Of a DNA stretch of 46,536 nt, positions 9,291 through 16,890 are shown piece by piece. The notes beneath the pieces were generated by a model, which made no database searches, was not told the DNA's origin, and was given only the letters and a program-made list of their open reading frames with translations. How positions within the stretch are numbered: the first letter of the stretch is position 1; every line of letters begins with the position of its first letter. The position numbers were made by a program, and so were the translations under genes. Origin of the DNA: Spirochaetales bacterium UBA6872 (lineage in GTDB: Bacteria > Spirochaetota > Spirochaetia > Sphaerochaetales > Sphaerochaetaceae); contig DKCO01000012.1 of assembly GCA_002452215.1 (NCBI GenBank), positions 1 through 46,536 on the forward strand, in the 5' to 3' direction.

Positions 9291-10360
9291 TCTATTTCCG
9301 GCTCTTCTTGCGAACCATATAATTTACCGATCAGCTCGTGTGTAAGGTTCTTTGCTATTGTAGCCGCACTATAAAATGAAGATCCTGAGAACTTCGCATC
9401 GGCAACAACAGCTCCTGTTTCAACATCGACACATGTCATATTCATTCTGCTTAATGTCCAATGAAAAACATCCCATGTGGCATTGTATGAAAAATCAATA
9501 TAGTACTGTTTAACGGGAATAAGTTCTGTCCCACCAGCCTCAATCTTTACAGTCGCATTTATTGCCTCATCCAAGGAATCAACATAATCTACATCATCTG
9601 AAGACAGATACTGAGAAGCTAAGAAAGAAACCAAATCGCTCTTGATTGCAAAATTCACATTTTGTGCAATCGAATCAGTCGTGGCAATCGCATAAGCATC
9701 TGAAAGCTTAGAACTTGCGACTCCAACTACCTCATAATCCTCATTTAAAACAGGGCCTCCACTGTTGCCCGGTTGGATAGGAGCTGAAATCTGAACACTG
9801 TTCGTGTCACCACCTAAGCCTGTCATGGAATTGATAATACCGTTTGTTACTCTGATTTCATTTCCAAGAATATCTGTCAAGGGATAGCCCAATACGAAAA
9901 TCGGGGTAGCAACTGAATAATCAGAAGAGGAAAGTAGATTAAAATATGGCCCATCTATAGGATCTCCTCTCAATATCGCAATATCGTTCTGTTCGCTTGT
10001 GAAAATAGGAACTGCATTATTCTTTATTCCTTTCTGATAATATGTGATTTCATTTTCACCATTCAGAACATGATTATTTGTAATGATTATGTCTGGCGCA
10101 ACATAGAATCCACTTCCTGATACTTCCGATGTCTCAGCTGGAGGTATAGACATTGCATTGTAAACGCTTTCTACATTCAATCCGTGATCAAGGAAAACTT
10201 CTTCTATAGATTCATATACACCTATGTCATCACCATACCTGGCAATATAAAACAAATCACCTCGATTCATCTCGACAGATGGATCCACTTGTACATTTGT
10301 AGAAACACATCCAACAAAAAGAACAGAAGCAGCTACAAATAAAAAACAAAGCTTTCTCAT
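9287..10360 (-). CDS. Trypsin-like (S1C, HtrA-type) serine protease lipoprotein
   Basis: 357 residues from ATG 10360, chosen because GGAGG at 10366-10370 sits just upstream and the start gives a clean lipoprotein signal (LFVGC, lipid Cys18). The open frame continues 12 codons further. The catalytic triad is visible: His97 (TNNHVLNG), Asp126 (NDIAIL) and Ser200 (QPGNSGGPVL). There is no PDZ domain. The C-terminal ~110 residues look like a separate beta-rich domain resembling those of secreted lipoproteins. It would act anchored to the membrane, outside the cytoplasm. It is followed with a 4-nt overlap by a cytoplasmic NERD protein, an unusual pairing. Confidence 0.88.
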   Translation of the reverse strand: MRKLCFLFVAASVLFVGCVSTNVQVDPSVEMNRGDLFYIARYGDDIGVYESIEEVFLDHGLNVESVYNAMSIPPAETSEVSGSGFYVAPDIIITNNHVLNGENEITYYQKGIKNNAVPIFTSEQNDIAILRGDPIDGPYFNLLSSSDYSVATPIFVLGYPLTDILGNEIRVTNGIINSMTGLGGDTNSVQISAPIQPGNSGGPVLNEDYEVVGVASSKLSDAYAIATTDSIAQNVNFAIKSDLVSFLASQYLSSDDVDYVDSLDEAINATVKIEAGGTELIPVKQYYIDFSYNATWDVFHWTLSRMNMTCVDVETGAVVADAKFSGSSFYSAATIAKNLTHELIGKLYGSQEEPEIE

Positions 10361-10365
10361 TACTT

Positions 10366-10402
10366 CCTCCAAGGCAGAAACTTTTTCTATTTGCACATTT
10401 TA
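10366..10402 (-). promoter_or_regulatory. Extended -10 and Shine-Dalgarno of the protease-NERD pair
   Basis: On the minus strand TGATAAAAT puts -10 TAAAAT at 10402-10397, and GGAGG lies at 10370-10366 ahead of ATG 10360. The -35 is weak. Confidence 0.4.
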
Positions 10403-10627
10403 TCACAATTTACGCTTTTTAACTCTAGATTCACTTTCCCCGGCAGTAATCAGAAGACAAACCACAACTCCTCCCTTCTGATTGCAAAAGTTCGAATCCA
10501 ACATCCATACATATGGTGGACGAACACATACGCCGTCCCAGCGAGGATGTGAAGCATTATGCATAAACTCATAATTTCGTATGGCAGATCGAGTGATACG
10601 AAGATGTGGACCAACGACACCATCAAC
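10403..10627 (-). other. 74-codon open frame without a start, status uncertain
   Basis: The minus strand between TAA 10628-10630 and TGA 10403-10405 is open for 74 codons, encoding VDGVVGPHLRI, then HPRWDGVCVRPP and NQKGGVVVCLL. It has no upstream start codon or ribosome-binding site, and I recognise no family. The same DNA holds a 7-bp inverted repeat (TTCGTAT/ATACGAA, about 10577-10603). It may be a decayed gene end or a structured noncoding stretch. Confidence 0.2.
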
Positions 10628-10939
10628 TTAAAGGTTATTGTCGTCAGTTAAACGAGCCTATGAAAATGTAATTAAGAAGAGATCTTTGTACATAAGTGCG
10701 GATAAAACAATGTGCATTAGCCGATCTTTTGTTGTTAATAATATCTTTCAAGCAAATAAATTATCAGTCTCGAAGAGTACCGGTAAATCATATCAAACAT
10801 GTTTATACACATCTAATGGCGATTGCTTCTTAGAATGGATGATTTGAGCATATTGCACTCTAATGCGCATTACTCGTAATTTATCAATAGCAACACTATA
10901 AAAATAGCTTACAAGTAAACATTGTCGATATACAGCACC

Positions 10940-11402
10940 GAATACTATAAAGCATTCTGTCTTTCATTATCATAATGCCGTTTTTACAACTTCACTCCAG
11001 AGTTTTCCATTGTCATACTCCCACTGTCAAAGACTGTGGAATTCTTGCCATGTAAGCAAACTAGACCTTACAAGCCGGTCATGTACAACTGCGAACAAAC
11101 TCCTCTAACTCTGAGAGTGTTGTTATCTAGAGTCTCCATAATCTGTGCATCGGACTTTCTCGATGCAATTTTCATAATCCCTACAAATTAGAAAAAGCCA
11201 AATCAAATACATTCCTGCCCTAATGTTTCTTTATTGTCTTCATGTTGAGATCCTCAATACGGACTATGCAATATATTTCGCAAAGTCTTCTTTCTGTCTT
11301 CCAAAAGAAATACCTTCGCCTGCTTGCAATATCAATATGGCTCCTTATCCGTTCCATGCCTAAGCTTTTCTCTTTCAAATAGTTTCCAGAATCATGCTGC
11401 AT
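10940..11402 (-). pseudogene. tnpB: Decayed TnpB (IS200/IS605 OrfB) relic
   Basis: Three successive minus-strand pieces in shifting frames match TnpB in the right order. At 11402-11220 a 60-codon frame reads IDIASRRRYFFWK, then IVRIEDLNMKTIKK, the helix plus RuvC-II strand with its Glu. At about 11217-11184 GRNVFDLAFSNL matches the segment that follows. At about 11040-10940 come GYDNGKL-like and HYDNERQNAL-like traces of the zinc-finger and terminal region, broken by stops. The N-terminal half is absent. Frameshifts and stops make it nonfunctional. No TnpA or intact end was found. Confidence 0.65.
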
Positions 11403-11425
11403 TCATAACTCATGTTCATTTTGTA

Positions 11426-11454
11426 TTGCCGAACATTTTCCTTTTCGCTATATT
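11426..11454 (+). promoter_or_regulatory. Promoter at the start codon of the Hpt-like gene (leaderless)
   Basis: TTGCCG (11426-11431), a 17-bp spacer and TATATT (11449-11454) end 7 nt before ATG 11462. No Shine-Dalgarno is present, so transcription should begin at or within the start codon. Confidence 0.6.
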
Positions 11455-11461
11455 TCTAGCC

Positions 11462-11800
11462 ATGAATATAAAAGCTATTGCAAATAAAATTGGCATTGAT
11501 TATGAGAAAGTAGTTGAGGATTTTTGTGGCGATATATCCACTTTGGGTGCTAGAATTGAGAACTTCGCATCATCCGATTTTGCAAATAAATTGAATGCAT
11601 ATCTTGATAGCTCAGATTACGAGAACACAAAAGCTCTTTCGCATTCAATCAGGAAAGATGCTGAGAAAATAGGACTTGATTCTATCGCTAAAAGTGCAAA
11701 GAGAGTCGAGGATGCCGACTCTGATAAAATAAAGAATGCAACTCTTGTCCTGATAGAGAAGATCAAAGATGCCACGTCGATAATAGAAAACCCCAACTAA
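11462..11800 (+). CDS. Small Hpt-domain-like phosphotransfer protein
   Basis: 112 residues from ATG 11462. The central helix SHSIRKDAEKIGL matches the Hpt consensus (His-x-Ile/Leu-Lys, then a Gly about ten residues on) and puts the candidate phospho-accepting histidine at His61. Helices before and after complete a four-helix bundle of the right length. It would shuttle phosphate between a hybrid kinase and a response regulator, but no two-component partner lies in the window. The frame extends upstream, but that part is hydrophobic, has no RBS and contains a good promoter ending 7 nt before ATG 11462. Converges on the PfkB gene with a 12-nt gap. Confidence 0.6.
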   Translation: MNIKAIANKIGIDYEKVVEDFCGDISTLGARIENFASSDFANKLNAYLDSSDYENTKALSHSIRKDAEKIGLDSIAKSAKRVEDADSDKIKNATLVLIEKIKDATSIIENPN

Positions 11801-11812
11801 GGATAGTTTTTA

Positions 11813-12691
11813 TTATATCCCAAGTTCCATTTTCAATTGAGTCGAATATGGAGCAATAGCTCCTTTTGTAGAGACGACATAGCTTGCTATGATACTTGCT
11901 CTCTCCAAAGCAAGATTGGGATCCTTTGTTTTTGAGAGAAAGTACAAGAATGCAGCAGAAACGCTGTCGCCAGCACCAACTGTATCTACAACTTTCGTCT
12001 CTTGGGCTTTGGCAAAATAATCCTTTCCTCTTTCCTTGTAGGATATCCCATATGGGCCATGTGTCACTAAAATCCCTCTTAGCTTTGGATATTTACTTAA
12101 AATCTTCTTTTCAAATGAGCTTTCCTTTATTCCCAACATATCTGATATTATCGAAAGCTCTTCGTCATTAAGCTTCAAAATAGTCGCGTAGCTAAGGCTC
12201 GTCTCGATTTCTTCTTTTGAGTAGAAAGGTTTTCTCAGATTTACATCGAAAAGAATCTCTCTTGCATTAATTCCGTCAAGTAGTTTTTCCAAAGTAAGTC
12301 TTGTTATACCTGAGCGTTGAGCAAGTGTACCAAAAACAACACCATCCCAATTATCATTGAATATAGTCTTGTATTCCTGTGGAAATAGCTCTATTTCATC
12401 CCATGCAGCGGGAGAATTGAAAACATATTTTGCCATTCCGTTCTCATCAAGAACAACATCGGCTCGCCCTGTCTCTCGTGAGGAAAGCCCTATATATTTG
12501 GTATCGACATCTGTTGCAGATATCTCTGACAAAGCCCTCTTGCCAAGCTCATCTGCGCCTATTGCTGAAACAAGATACGATTTTGCTCCAAAGCGCGCAA
12601 GGTGAACAGCAACATTCAACGGTGCACCTCCAAGCTCTGCTCCGGATAAAAATTGATCGAAGATTATTTCCCCAAAAGATAAAAACTTCAC
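11813..12691 (-). CDS. PfkB-family carbohydrate kinase (fructokinase-like)
   Basis: 292 residues from GTG 12691. The ribokinase/PfkB fold is clear. GGAPLNVAVHLARFG at the N-terminus is the family sugar-binding signature, VNLRKPFY marks the central domain, and VDTVGAGDS near the C-terminus is PfkB signature 2 with catalytic base Asp242. It phosphorylates a sugar, most likely fructose, with ATP; the substrate is inferred from fructokinase-type GGAP. A longer ATG start at 12721 would overlap the upstream gene by 34 nt. The GTG is preferred because it overlaps that gene's TGA as GTGA behind a strong GGAGGGGG, and because the resulting N-terminus KFLSFGE is canonical. Translation is thus coupled to the CoA-binding protein. 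Confidence 0.88.
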   Translation of the reverse strand: MKFLSFGEIIFDQFLSGAELGGAPLNVAVHLARFGAKSYLVSAIGADELGKRALSEISATDVDTKYIGLSSRETGRADVVLDENGMAKYVFNSPAAWDEIELFPQEYKTIFNDNWDGVVFGTLAQRSGITRLTLEKLLDGINAREILFDVNLRKPFYSKEEIETSLSYATILKLNDEELSIISDMLGIKESSFEKKILSKYPKLRGILVTHGPYGISYKERGKDYFAKAQETKVVDTVGAGDSVSAAFLYFLSKTKDPNLALERASIIASYVVSTKGAIAPYSTQLKMELGI

Positions 12692-13041
12692 TCCGCCCCC
12701 TCCAGAATCTTCAATATGCATCCTTTTCGAAATTCGATCCCTTTATTATTAAAGTACTTCTCAACCTCGACACTCCCAGCACCAGGTTGAATCAAGACAA
12801 ATGGAATGTTTTTTTTCGTTCTCTTGAGAATATTGAGTCCTTTAACTGGATTTATGCATAGATCCAGAACATCGATATCACATTTTATATCATCAATTAA
12901 CTCGAATTCCTCTGGAATGGACACTACAGCATATCCATTGTCGAGAAGCTCTTTCTTGATTTTGAAAGCTGCCTTTTCGGGATTTGTGGTGTCTCCAACT
13001 ACGGCAAAATACTTTTTCTCGAGAATCTCCTGATTTGTCAT
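12688..13041 (-). CDS. CoA-binding domain protein (YccU type)
   Basis: 117 residues from ATG 13041. A single Rossmann-like CoA-binding domain: KYFAVVGDTTNPEKAAFKI is the nucleotide loop, VVSIP and CDIDVLDLCINP the following strands, and FVLIQPGAGS then FRKGCI the C-terminal signature of the PF13380-type family. Members bind CoA; what they do in cells is poorly known. A TTG two codons upstream is a possible alternative start, but a TTGGAG/TATCCT promoter ends 6 nt before ATG 13041, supporting a leaderless start there. Its stop overlaps the sugar kinase start, so the two form an operon. Confidence 0.8.
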   Translation of the reverse strand: MTNQEILEKKYFAVVGDTTNPEKAAFKIKKELLDNGYAVVSIPEEFELIDDIKCDIDVLDLCINPVKGLNILKRTKKNIPFVLIQPGAGSVEVEKYFNNKGIEFRKGCILKILEGAE

Positions 13042-13047
13042 ATACAA

Positions 13048-13076
13048 AGGATAATGGCAAATCAGGATAACTCCAA
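13048..13076 (-). promoter_or_regulatory. Leaderless promoter of the CoA-binding/PfkB operon
   Basis: On the minus strand TTGGAG (13076-13071), a 17-bp spacer and TATCCT (13053-13048) end 6 nt before ATG 13041. Confidence 0.5.
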
Positions 13077-13086
13077 GATGGTTGGA

Positions 13087-14769
13087 TTATTTTTTGTAAG
13101 CGTCCTCATGAACACCTGAGATAGCTCTTCCGGAAGGTTCGTTCATCTTCCTGAATGCCTCATCCCATTCAAGCGCCTTAGCTGTCGAACATGCAACAGA
13201 CGCCTCATGCGGAACACATTTTGCAGCTGATTCAGACGGGAAATGCTTTGCAAAGATCGTTCTGTAGTAATACTCTTCCTTAGTTGCAGGAGTATTGATT
13301 GGATAGCGCTTATCAGCCATTGCAAACTCTTTGTCAGAAACAGCTTTATTCGTCATCTCTCTCAAAGTATCAATCCATGAATACCCCACACCGTCTGAGA
13401 ATTGCTCTTTCTGTCTCCATACAATATCAGCTGGAAGATAGTCCTTGAATGCTTCTCTCAAAATCCATTTCTCGATTCTCATCTTGCCATTTTCAACAAT
13501 GCACATCTTGTCTTTCGGATTTACTCTCATCGCTATGTCAACAAATTCCTTATCCAAGAATGGCACTCTTCCCTCAACTCCCCAAGCTGCGAGAGCTTTA
13601 TTTGCCCTTAAGCAATCATAAAGATGGAGTTTTGTCAGCTTCCTCACTGTCTCTTCGTGGAATTCTTTTGCATTAGGTGCTTTATGAAAATACAGATAGC
13701 CTCCAAATAGCTCATCAGATCCTTCACCTGAAAGAACCATTTTTATTCCCATCGACTTGATCACACGAGCTAGCAAATACATAGGAGTAGATGCTCTAAC
13801 TGTCGTTATATCATAAGTCTCGAGATGATAAATCACATCATCAAGTGCATCCAATGCTTCTTGAATCGTGAAGTGGATCTCATGGTGCACTGTTCCGATA
13901 TAATCGGCAGCTTTTTGAGCCGCAACCAGATCTGGAGCACCCTCAAGTCCAATTGCGAATGAATGGAGCCTTGGCCACCAAGCTGTTTCCTTGTCTCCTG
14001 TCTCTATTCGTTTTTTTGCATACTTTGCTGTTATTGCAGCTATTATAGAGCTATCGAGTCCGCCAGAGAGAAGAACGCCATATGGGACATCTGACATCAT
14101 TTGTCTCTTGACTGCCGCCTCAAGCCCCTCTCTTATTGCATCGATTGATGTAACATTGTTCTTAACATTATCGTAGTTTTCCCAATCTCTTTTGTACCAT
14201 TTATGTGTCTTTCCATCTGAGGATGTGAAATAAGATCCAGGAGGAAATTCTGCAACTGTTGTACATACATTCTCCAAAGCCTTCAATTCAGATGCAACAT
14301 AGAAGTGTCCATCCTTATCCCATCCCTGATAGAGTGGAATTATGCCTAAATGGTCTCTTCCAATAAGGTAAAAATCCTTTTTGCTGTCATAGAGAGCAAA
14401 GGCGAAAATACCGTTCAAATCCTCGAAGAAATCAACGCCCTTATCCTGGTAGAGCGCAAGAATAACCTCACAATCAGATCCAGTTTGAAAATCATATTTT
14501 CCCTTGTATCGCTCTCTGATTTCCATATGGTTGTAAATCTCTCCGTTAACAGCCAACACAACTGAGCCATCCTTCGAATAGAGAGGTTGCTTGCCAGATG
14601 TTGGATCAACGATTGCAAGCCTTTCATGAGAGAGGATAGTATTATTTGATGCATAGACGCCTGACCAGTCCGGTCCTCTATGCCTAATAGTCCTAGACAT
14701 CCCTAACACTTGCTCACGATATTTTGCGGAGCCCTCTTTGATGTCAAACATACCTACAAATCCACACAT
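13087..14769 (-). CDS. asnB: Asparagine synthetase B (glutamine-hydrolysing)
   Basis: 560 residues, full length. The mature N-terminus begins with nucleophile Cys2 (MCGFVGMFD). The glutaminase domain (residues 1-~190) carries RHRGPDWSG, HERLAIVD and NGEIYNH. The synthetase domain carries the pyrophosphate loop LLSGGLDSS and SGEGSDELFGGY. It converts aspartate, glutamine and ATP to asparagine. AGGAGG at 14781-14776 is a strong RBS. Immediately upstream lies a terminator-like hairpin whose T-tract abuts the RBS, implying transcription attenuation or start-site control. The downstream CoA-binding gene has its own promoter. Confidence 0.96.
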   Translation of the reverse strand: MCGFVGMFDIKEGSAKYREQVLGMSRTIRHRGPDWSGVYASNNTILSHERLAIVDPTSGKQPLYSKDGSVVLAVNGEIYNHMEIRERYKGKYDFQTGSDCEVILALYQDKGVDFFEDLNGIFAFALYDSKKDFYLIGRDHLGIIPLYQGWDKDGHFYVASELKALENVCTTVAEFPPGSYFTSSDGKTHKWYKRDWENYDNVKNNVTSIDAIREGLEAAVKRQMMSDVPYGVLLSGGLDSSIIAAITAKYAKKRIETGDKETAWWPRLHSFAIGLEGAPDLVAAQKAADYIGTVHHEIHFTIQEALDALDDVIYHLETYDITTVRASTPMYLLARVIKSMGIKMVLSGEGSDELFGGYLYFHKAPNAKEFHEETVRKLTKLHLYDCLRANKALAAWGVEGRVPFLDKEFVDIAMRVNPKDKMCIVENGKMRIEKWILREAFKDYLPADIVWRQKEQFSDGVGYSWIDTLREMTNKAVSDKEFAMADKRYPINTPATKEEYYYRTIFAKHFPSESAAKCVPHEASVACSTAKALEWDEAFRKMNEPSGRAISGVHEDAYKK

Positions 14770-14780
14770 ACCAATCCTCC

Positions 14781-14825
14781 TAAAAAAGAAAAAGGCGTAC
14801 TTACCCTAATGAGATGAACGCCTTT
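14781..14825 (-). terminator. Intrinsic terminator in the asnB leader
   Basis: On the minus strand AAAGGCGT (14825-14818) pairs perfectly with ACGCCTTT (14798-14791) around a 19-nt loop, followed by TTCTTTTTTA that runs straight into the asnB AGGAGG. It may end the upstream GNAT transcript, but any asnB mRNA must also pass it. Confidence 0.75.
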
Positions 14826-14836
14826 GGTCAGAGCTT

Positions 14837-14866
14837 AGACTACTACTTTTCTCATTATGTAGTCAA
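14837..14866 (-). promoter_or_regulatory. Candidate asnB promoter
   Basis: TTGACT (14866-14861), an 18-bp spacer and TAGTCT (14842-14837) on the minus strand. It overlaps the stop codon of the upstream GNAT gene and would start transcription just before the leader hairpin. Confidence 0.45.
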
Positions 14867-15555
14867 CTTTTCTCACGTCGCCAAACCCACCAAGTATCCA
14901 AAGATGTCTTCTTCAACCCTAATTTGTGTTGCAACTCCAAAGAGGCATCATTGCCATATAGAACGTTGCAATACGGAGTGCGGTGCTCCGAAAGCGTTTG
15001 GTTTATCCTTTGCTTTTCCAAAATAGTACCATACCCTCTCTTTCTATACTCTGGCATGACTTCAAGCATCCCCATCGCCCCTTCATAGTGCTCTCCAACA
15101 AATCCAACAAGCGAGTCTATGTTATCAAATAGTCCTGTGACAAAGCCTCCATCGAGTCTATTTTTTATATATTCATCATCTGCAAGATGGTAGTTTTTCC
15201 TTACGATATCGAAATATGACAAATCAAGTTTCTTCATCTTAAACCCATCTTGTAGCTCGAAATTCATCTTCTCTCCTGTGTAAACGAATTCGAAGTAGCC
15301 TTCACCTTCAAAGCTTTCATTCCTTTCTAGAAATGCCTTGGCAAGGTTAGCGCCCCTGATAAAAAAAAGAGGATATGTTGTATCGACAGAATCAAGAATC
15401 GAATCAATAAAACTATCATCAAACGAAATCAAAAAACACTCTTTCTCTTTCGATGTGCCAATAAATCCTTTTTCATATAACTTATGATGGTCAATAACAC
15501 CTGTCTTAATCGCATCTGAGATTGACGCGAACTCAATACTTTTCAAAAAATCCAT
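14863..15555 (-). CDS. GNAT-family N-acetyltransferase
   Basis: 230 residues from ATG 15555. The C-terminal GNAT domain is clear. LVGFVGEHYEGAMGMLEV are the beta strands, PEYRKRGYGT is motif A for acetyl-CoA binding, and NVLYGNDASLELQHKLGL is the closing segment. The N-terminal ~100 residues are unassigned. Substrate unknown. An upstream GTG at 15600 gives a longer frame, but that part contains a TTGCGT/TACATT promoter ending 6 nt before ATG 15555, so the shorter, leaderless start is preferred. Divergent from the alpha/beta-hydrolase gene; the asnB promoter overlaps its 3' end. Confidence 0.8.
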   Translation of the reverse strand: MDFLKSIEFASISDAIKTGVIDHHKLYEKGFIGTSKEKECFLISFDDSFIDSILDSVDTTYPLFFIRGANLAKAFLERNESFEGEGYFEFVYTGEKMNFELQDGFKMKKLDLSYFDIVRKNYHLADDEYIKNRLDGGFVTGLFDNIDSLVGFVGEHYEGAMGMLEVMPEYRKRGYGTILEKQRINQTLSEHRTPYCNVLYGNDASLELQHKLGLKKTSLDTWWVWRREKS

Positions 15556-15561
15556 GTTTTG

Positions 15562-15590
15562 AATGTATCCAATTTGCTCACTATACGCAA
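15562..15590 (-). promoter_or_regulatory. Leaderless promoter of the GNAT gene
   Basis: Minus strand TTGCGT, exactly 17 bp, TACATT, then 6 nt to ATG 15555. No Shine-Dalgarno precedes the start. Confidence 0.5.
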
Positions 15591-15659
15591 GAAAGTACAC
15601 TATTGAGTATCAAAAACCTTGCACTCTATCGTTTTTTAATGCGAACATAGTTCTTAAAT

Positions 15660-16727
15660 ATGTTTAAATATAAGCTAACTCGCAGGGATAAAAAGTTCAT
15701 CTATGGTTTAAGCAAATATTTTTGTTTGAATCCAGATAGCATAGTCCCTGAAACTATAAATGAAGAAAACAATACGCCAGTGCAAAAGAAACTGGCGAAA
15801 AAATACCTTTTGAAGAGTTCTGATGCAATATCAAGTCAAACATTTGTCATCCCGGTTTCAAATGGAGCTGTAACAGGGTATTTGTTCACAAATAGAAGGG
15901 TAAATGACATTACAGGACTCGGTTCATTGATTATATACTTCCATGGAGGCGGTTGGGTTTATGGCAACATGGATTTTTACTCGATCTATTTAAAACATTT
16001 AGCAGAAGAGACAGAGTCCAATATTTTGCTTGTGGATTATCACTTGGCACCCAAATACAAGTTTCCTACAGCAATTGAAGACTGCTATGATGCCTTCATA
16101 TGGGCATGTGGTGGTGCAAAATACTGGAAGGTTGATCCAGACAGAATATACTTGGCAGGAGATGGAGCTGGGGCAAATCTTGCAGCAGTTGCATCAATTC
16201 TCGCAAGAGACAGGAATGCTCCTGCAATTGCCGGACAAATCCTCATTTATCCAATCGTTGATTGCCGACTCAGGACAAACTCGATGATGGAACACAAAGA
16301 CAGCCCGACTTTAAATGAAAAAATGCTCACCTACTATGTAATGAGCTATGCCAGAGAACCAAAAGATATCCTCTCACCTATTTTCTCTCCACTTTTGTCG
16401 CAAGATTTGACAAGACTTCCAAACGCATTGCTCCTTAGCGCTGAATTCGATCCCCTTAAAGATGATGCAATGCTCTACGAAAAAGCTTTGAATGATGCTG
16501 GCAACAAGGCAAGACTCTTCATGATCAATGGAGCATTCAATGGTTTTATGCCATTCAAACATGCATCAGGACGAAGAGAAGCAGAAAGCACGATATGGCA
16601 ATTTGTGAGCGGTCGTTCATTGGATCACATAAAACTGATGAATAAAAAAGACATCAAGCTGGCAAAGCTAGAAAGGCCAACGATTTCCAAGCAAGACAGA
16701 AAAGAAGAAGAATCCTCTCATTATTAG
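15660..16727 (+). CDS. Alpha/beta-hydrolase fold protein (HSL type), catalytic Ser and His replaced
   Basis: 355 residues, cytoplasmic. The hormone-sensitive-lipase fold is unmistakable: IIYFHGGGWVYG with the oxyanion loop at residues 95-98, LLVDYHLAPKYKFPTAIEDCYDA, then DPDRIYLAGDGAGANLAA. The nucleophile elbow should read GDSAG; here it is GDGAG (Gly169). The catalytic Asp remains (EFDPLKDDA, Asp264). The His of the family's HGF motif is Asn294 (FNGFMPF). With two of three triad residues lost, ester hydrolysis looks impossible, yet the frame is intact and well conserved, suggesting a binding or regulatory role. A lysine-rich tail of ~35 residues follows. No RBS was seen before the ATG. The stop lies inside an inverted-repeat element. 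Confidence 0.85.
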   Translation: MFKYKLTRRDKKFIYGLSKYFCLNPDSIVPETINEENNTPVQKKLAKKYLLKSSDAISSQTFVIPVSNGAVTGYLFTNRRVNDITGLGSLIIYFHGGGWVYGNMDFYSIYLKHLAEETESNILLVDYHLAPKYKFPTAIEDCYDAFIWACGGAKYWKVDPDRIYLAGDGAGANLAAVASILARDRNAPAIAGQILIYPIVDCRLRTNSMMEHKDSPTLNEKMLTYYVMSYAREPKDILSPIFSPLLSQDLTRLPNALLLSAEFDPLKDDAMLYEKALNDAGNKARLFMINGAFNGFMPFKHASGRREAESTIWQFVSGRSLDHIKLMNKKDIKLAKLERPTISKQDRKEEESSHY

Positions 16728-16810
16728 AGAGGACTCGTGTACTCCTAGTGCATCTGGGGATAATCAAGGGGGACACCATCGACTACACTAAGCCACGAAT
16801 CCTCACTAAT
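16713..16810 (+). other. Nested inverted repeats at the hydrolase 3' end
   Basis: Two mutually exclusive hairpins share an arm. A small one pairs TCCTCTC (16713-16719) with GAGAGGA (16727-16733). A large one pairs the 17 nt at 16723-16739 with those at 16794-16810, 15 of 17 complementary, enclosing about 54 nt. No long T-tract follows either. Could be an RNA switch, an RNA-stability element or a small mobile repeat. Confidence 0.4.
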
Positions 16811-16812
16811 AA

Positions 16813-16830
16813 GCTTTTGTATTCAAAAGC
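16813..16830 (+). other. Perfect hairpin downstream of the nested repeats
   Basis: GCTTTTG (16813-16819) pairs perfectly with CAAAAGC (16824-16830) around TATT. It lacks a following T-tract, so it is a weak terminator candidate at most. Confidence 0.35.
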
Positions 16831-16890
16831 AATATTTGATAAAATTAGTGCACACAATGTCATAAAAAGTCAAGGCAGTTTAGTAAAAAA

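Noticed and set aside
10490..10499. GTTCGAATCC, resembling a tRNA T-loop
   Set aside because: The flanking five bases on each side do not pair as a T-stem, and no acceptor, D or anticodon arm can be formed around it.
10638..10847. 69-codon plus-strand frame
   Set aside because: No ribosome-binding site, no promoter close by and no recognisable motif; composition looks random in an eroded region.
12675..12691. G-rich run at the sugar-kinase start as a phase-variable tract
   Set aside because: Only five G in a row, which serves as a strong Shine-Dalgarno; too short for likely slippage.
14770..14862. T-box riboswitch controlling asnB
   Set aside because: The leader is too short and has no AGGGTGG-type antiterminator box or specifier stem; only the terminator hairpin is supported.
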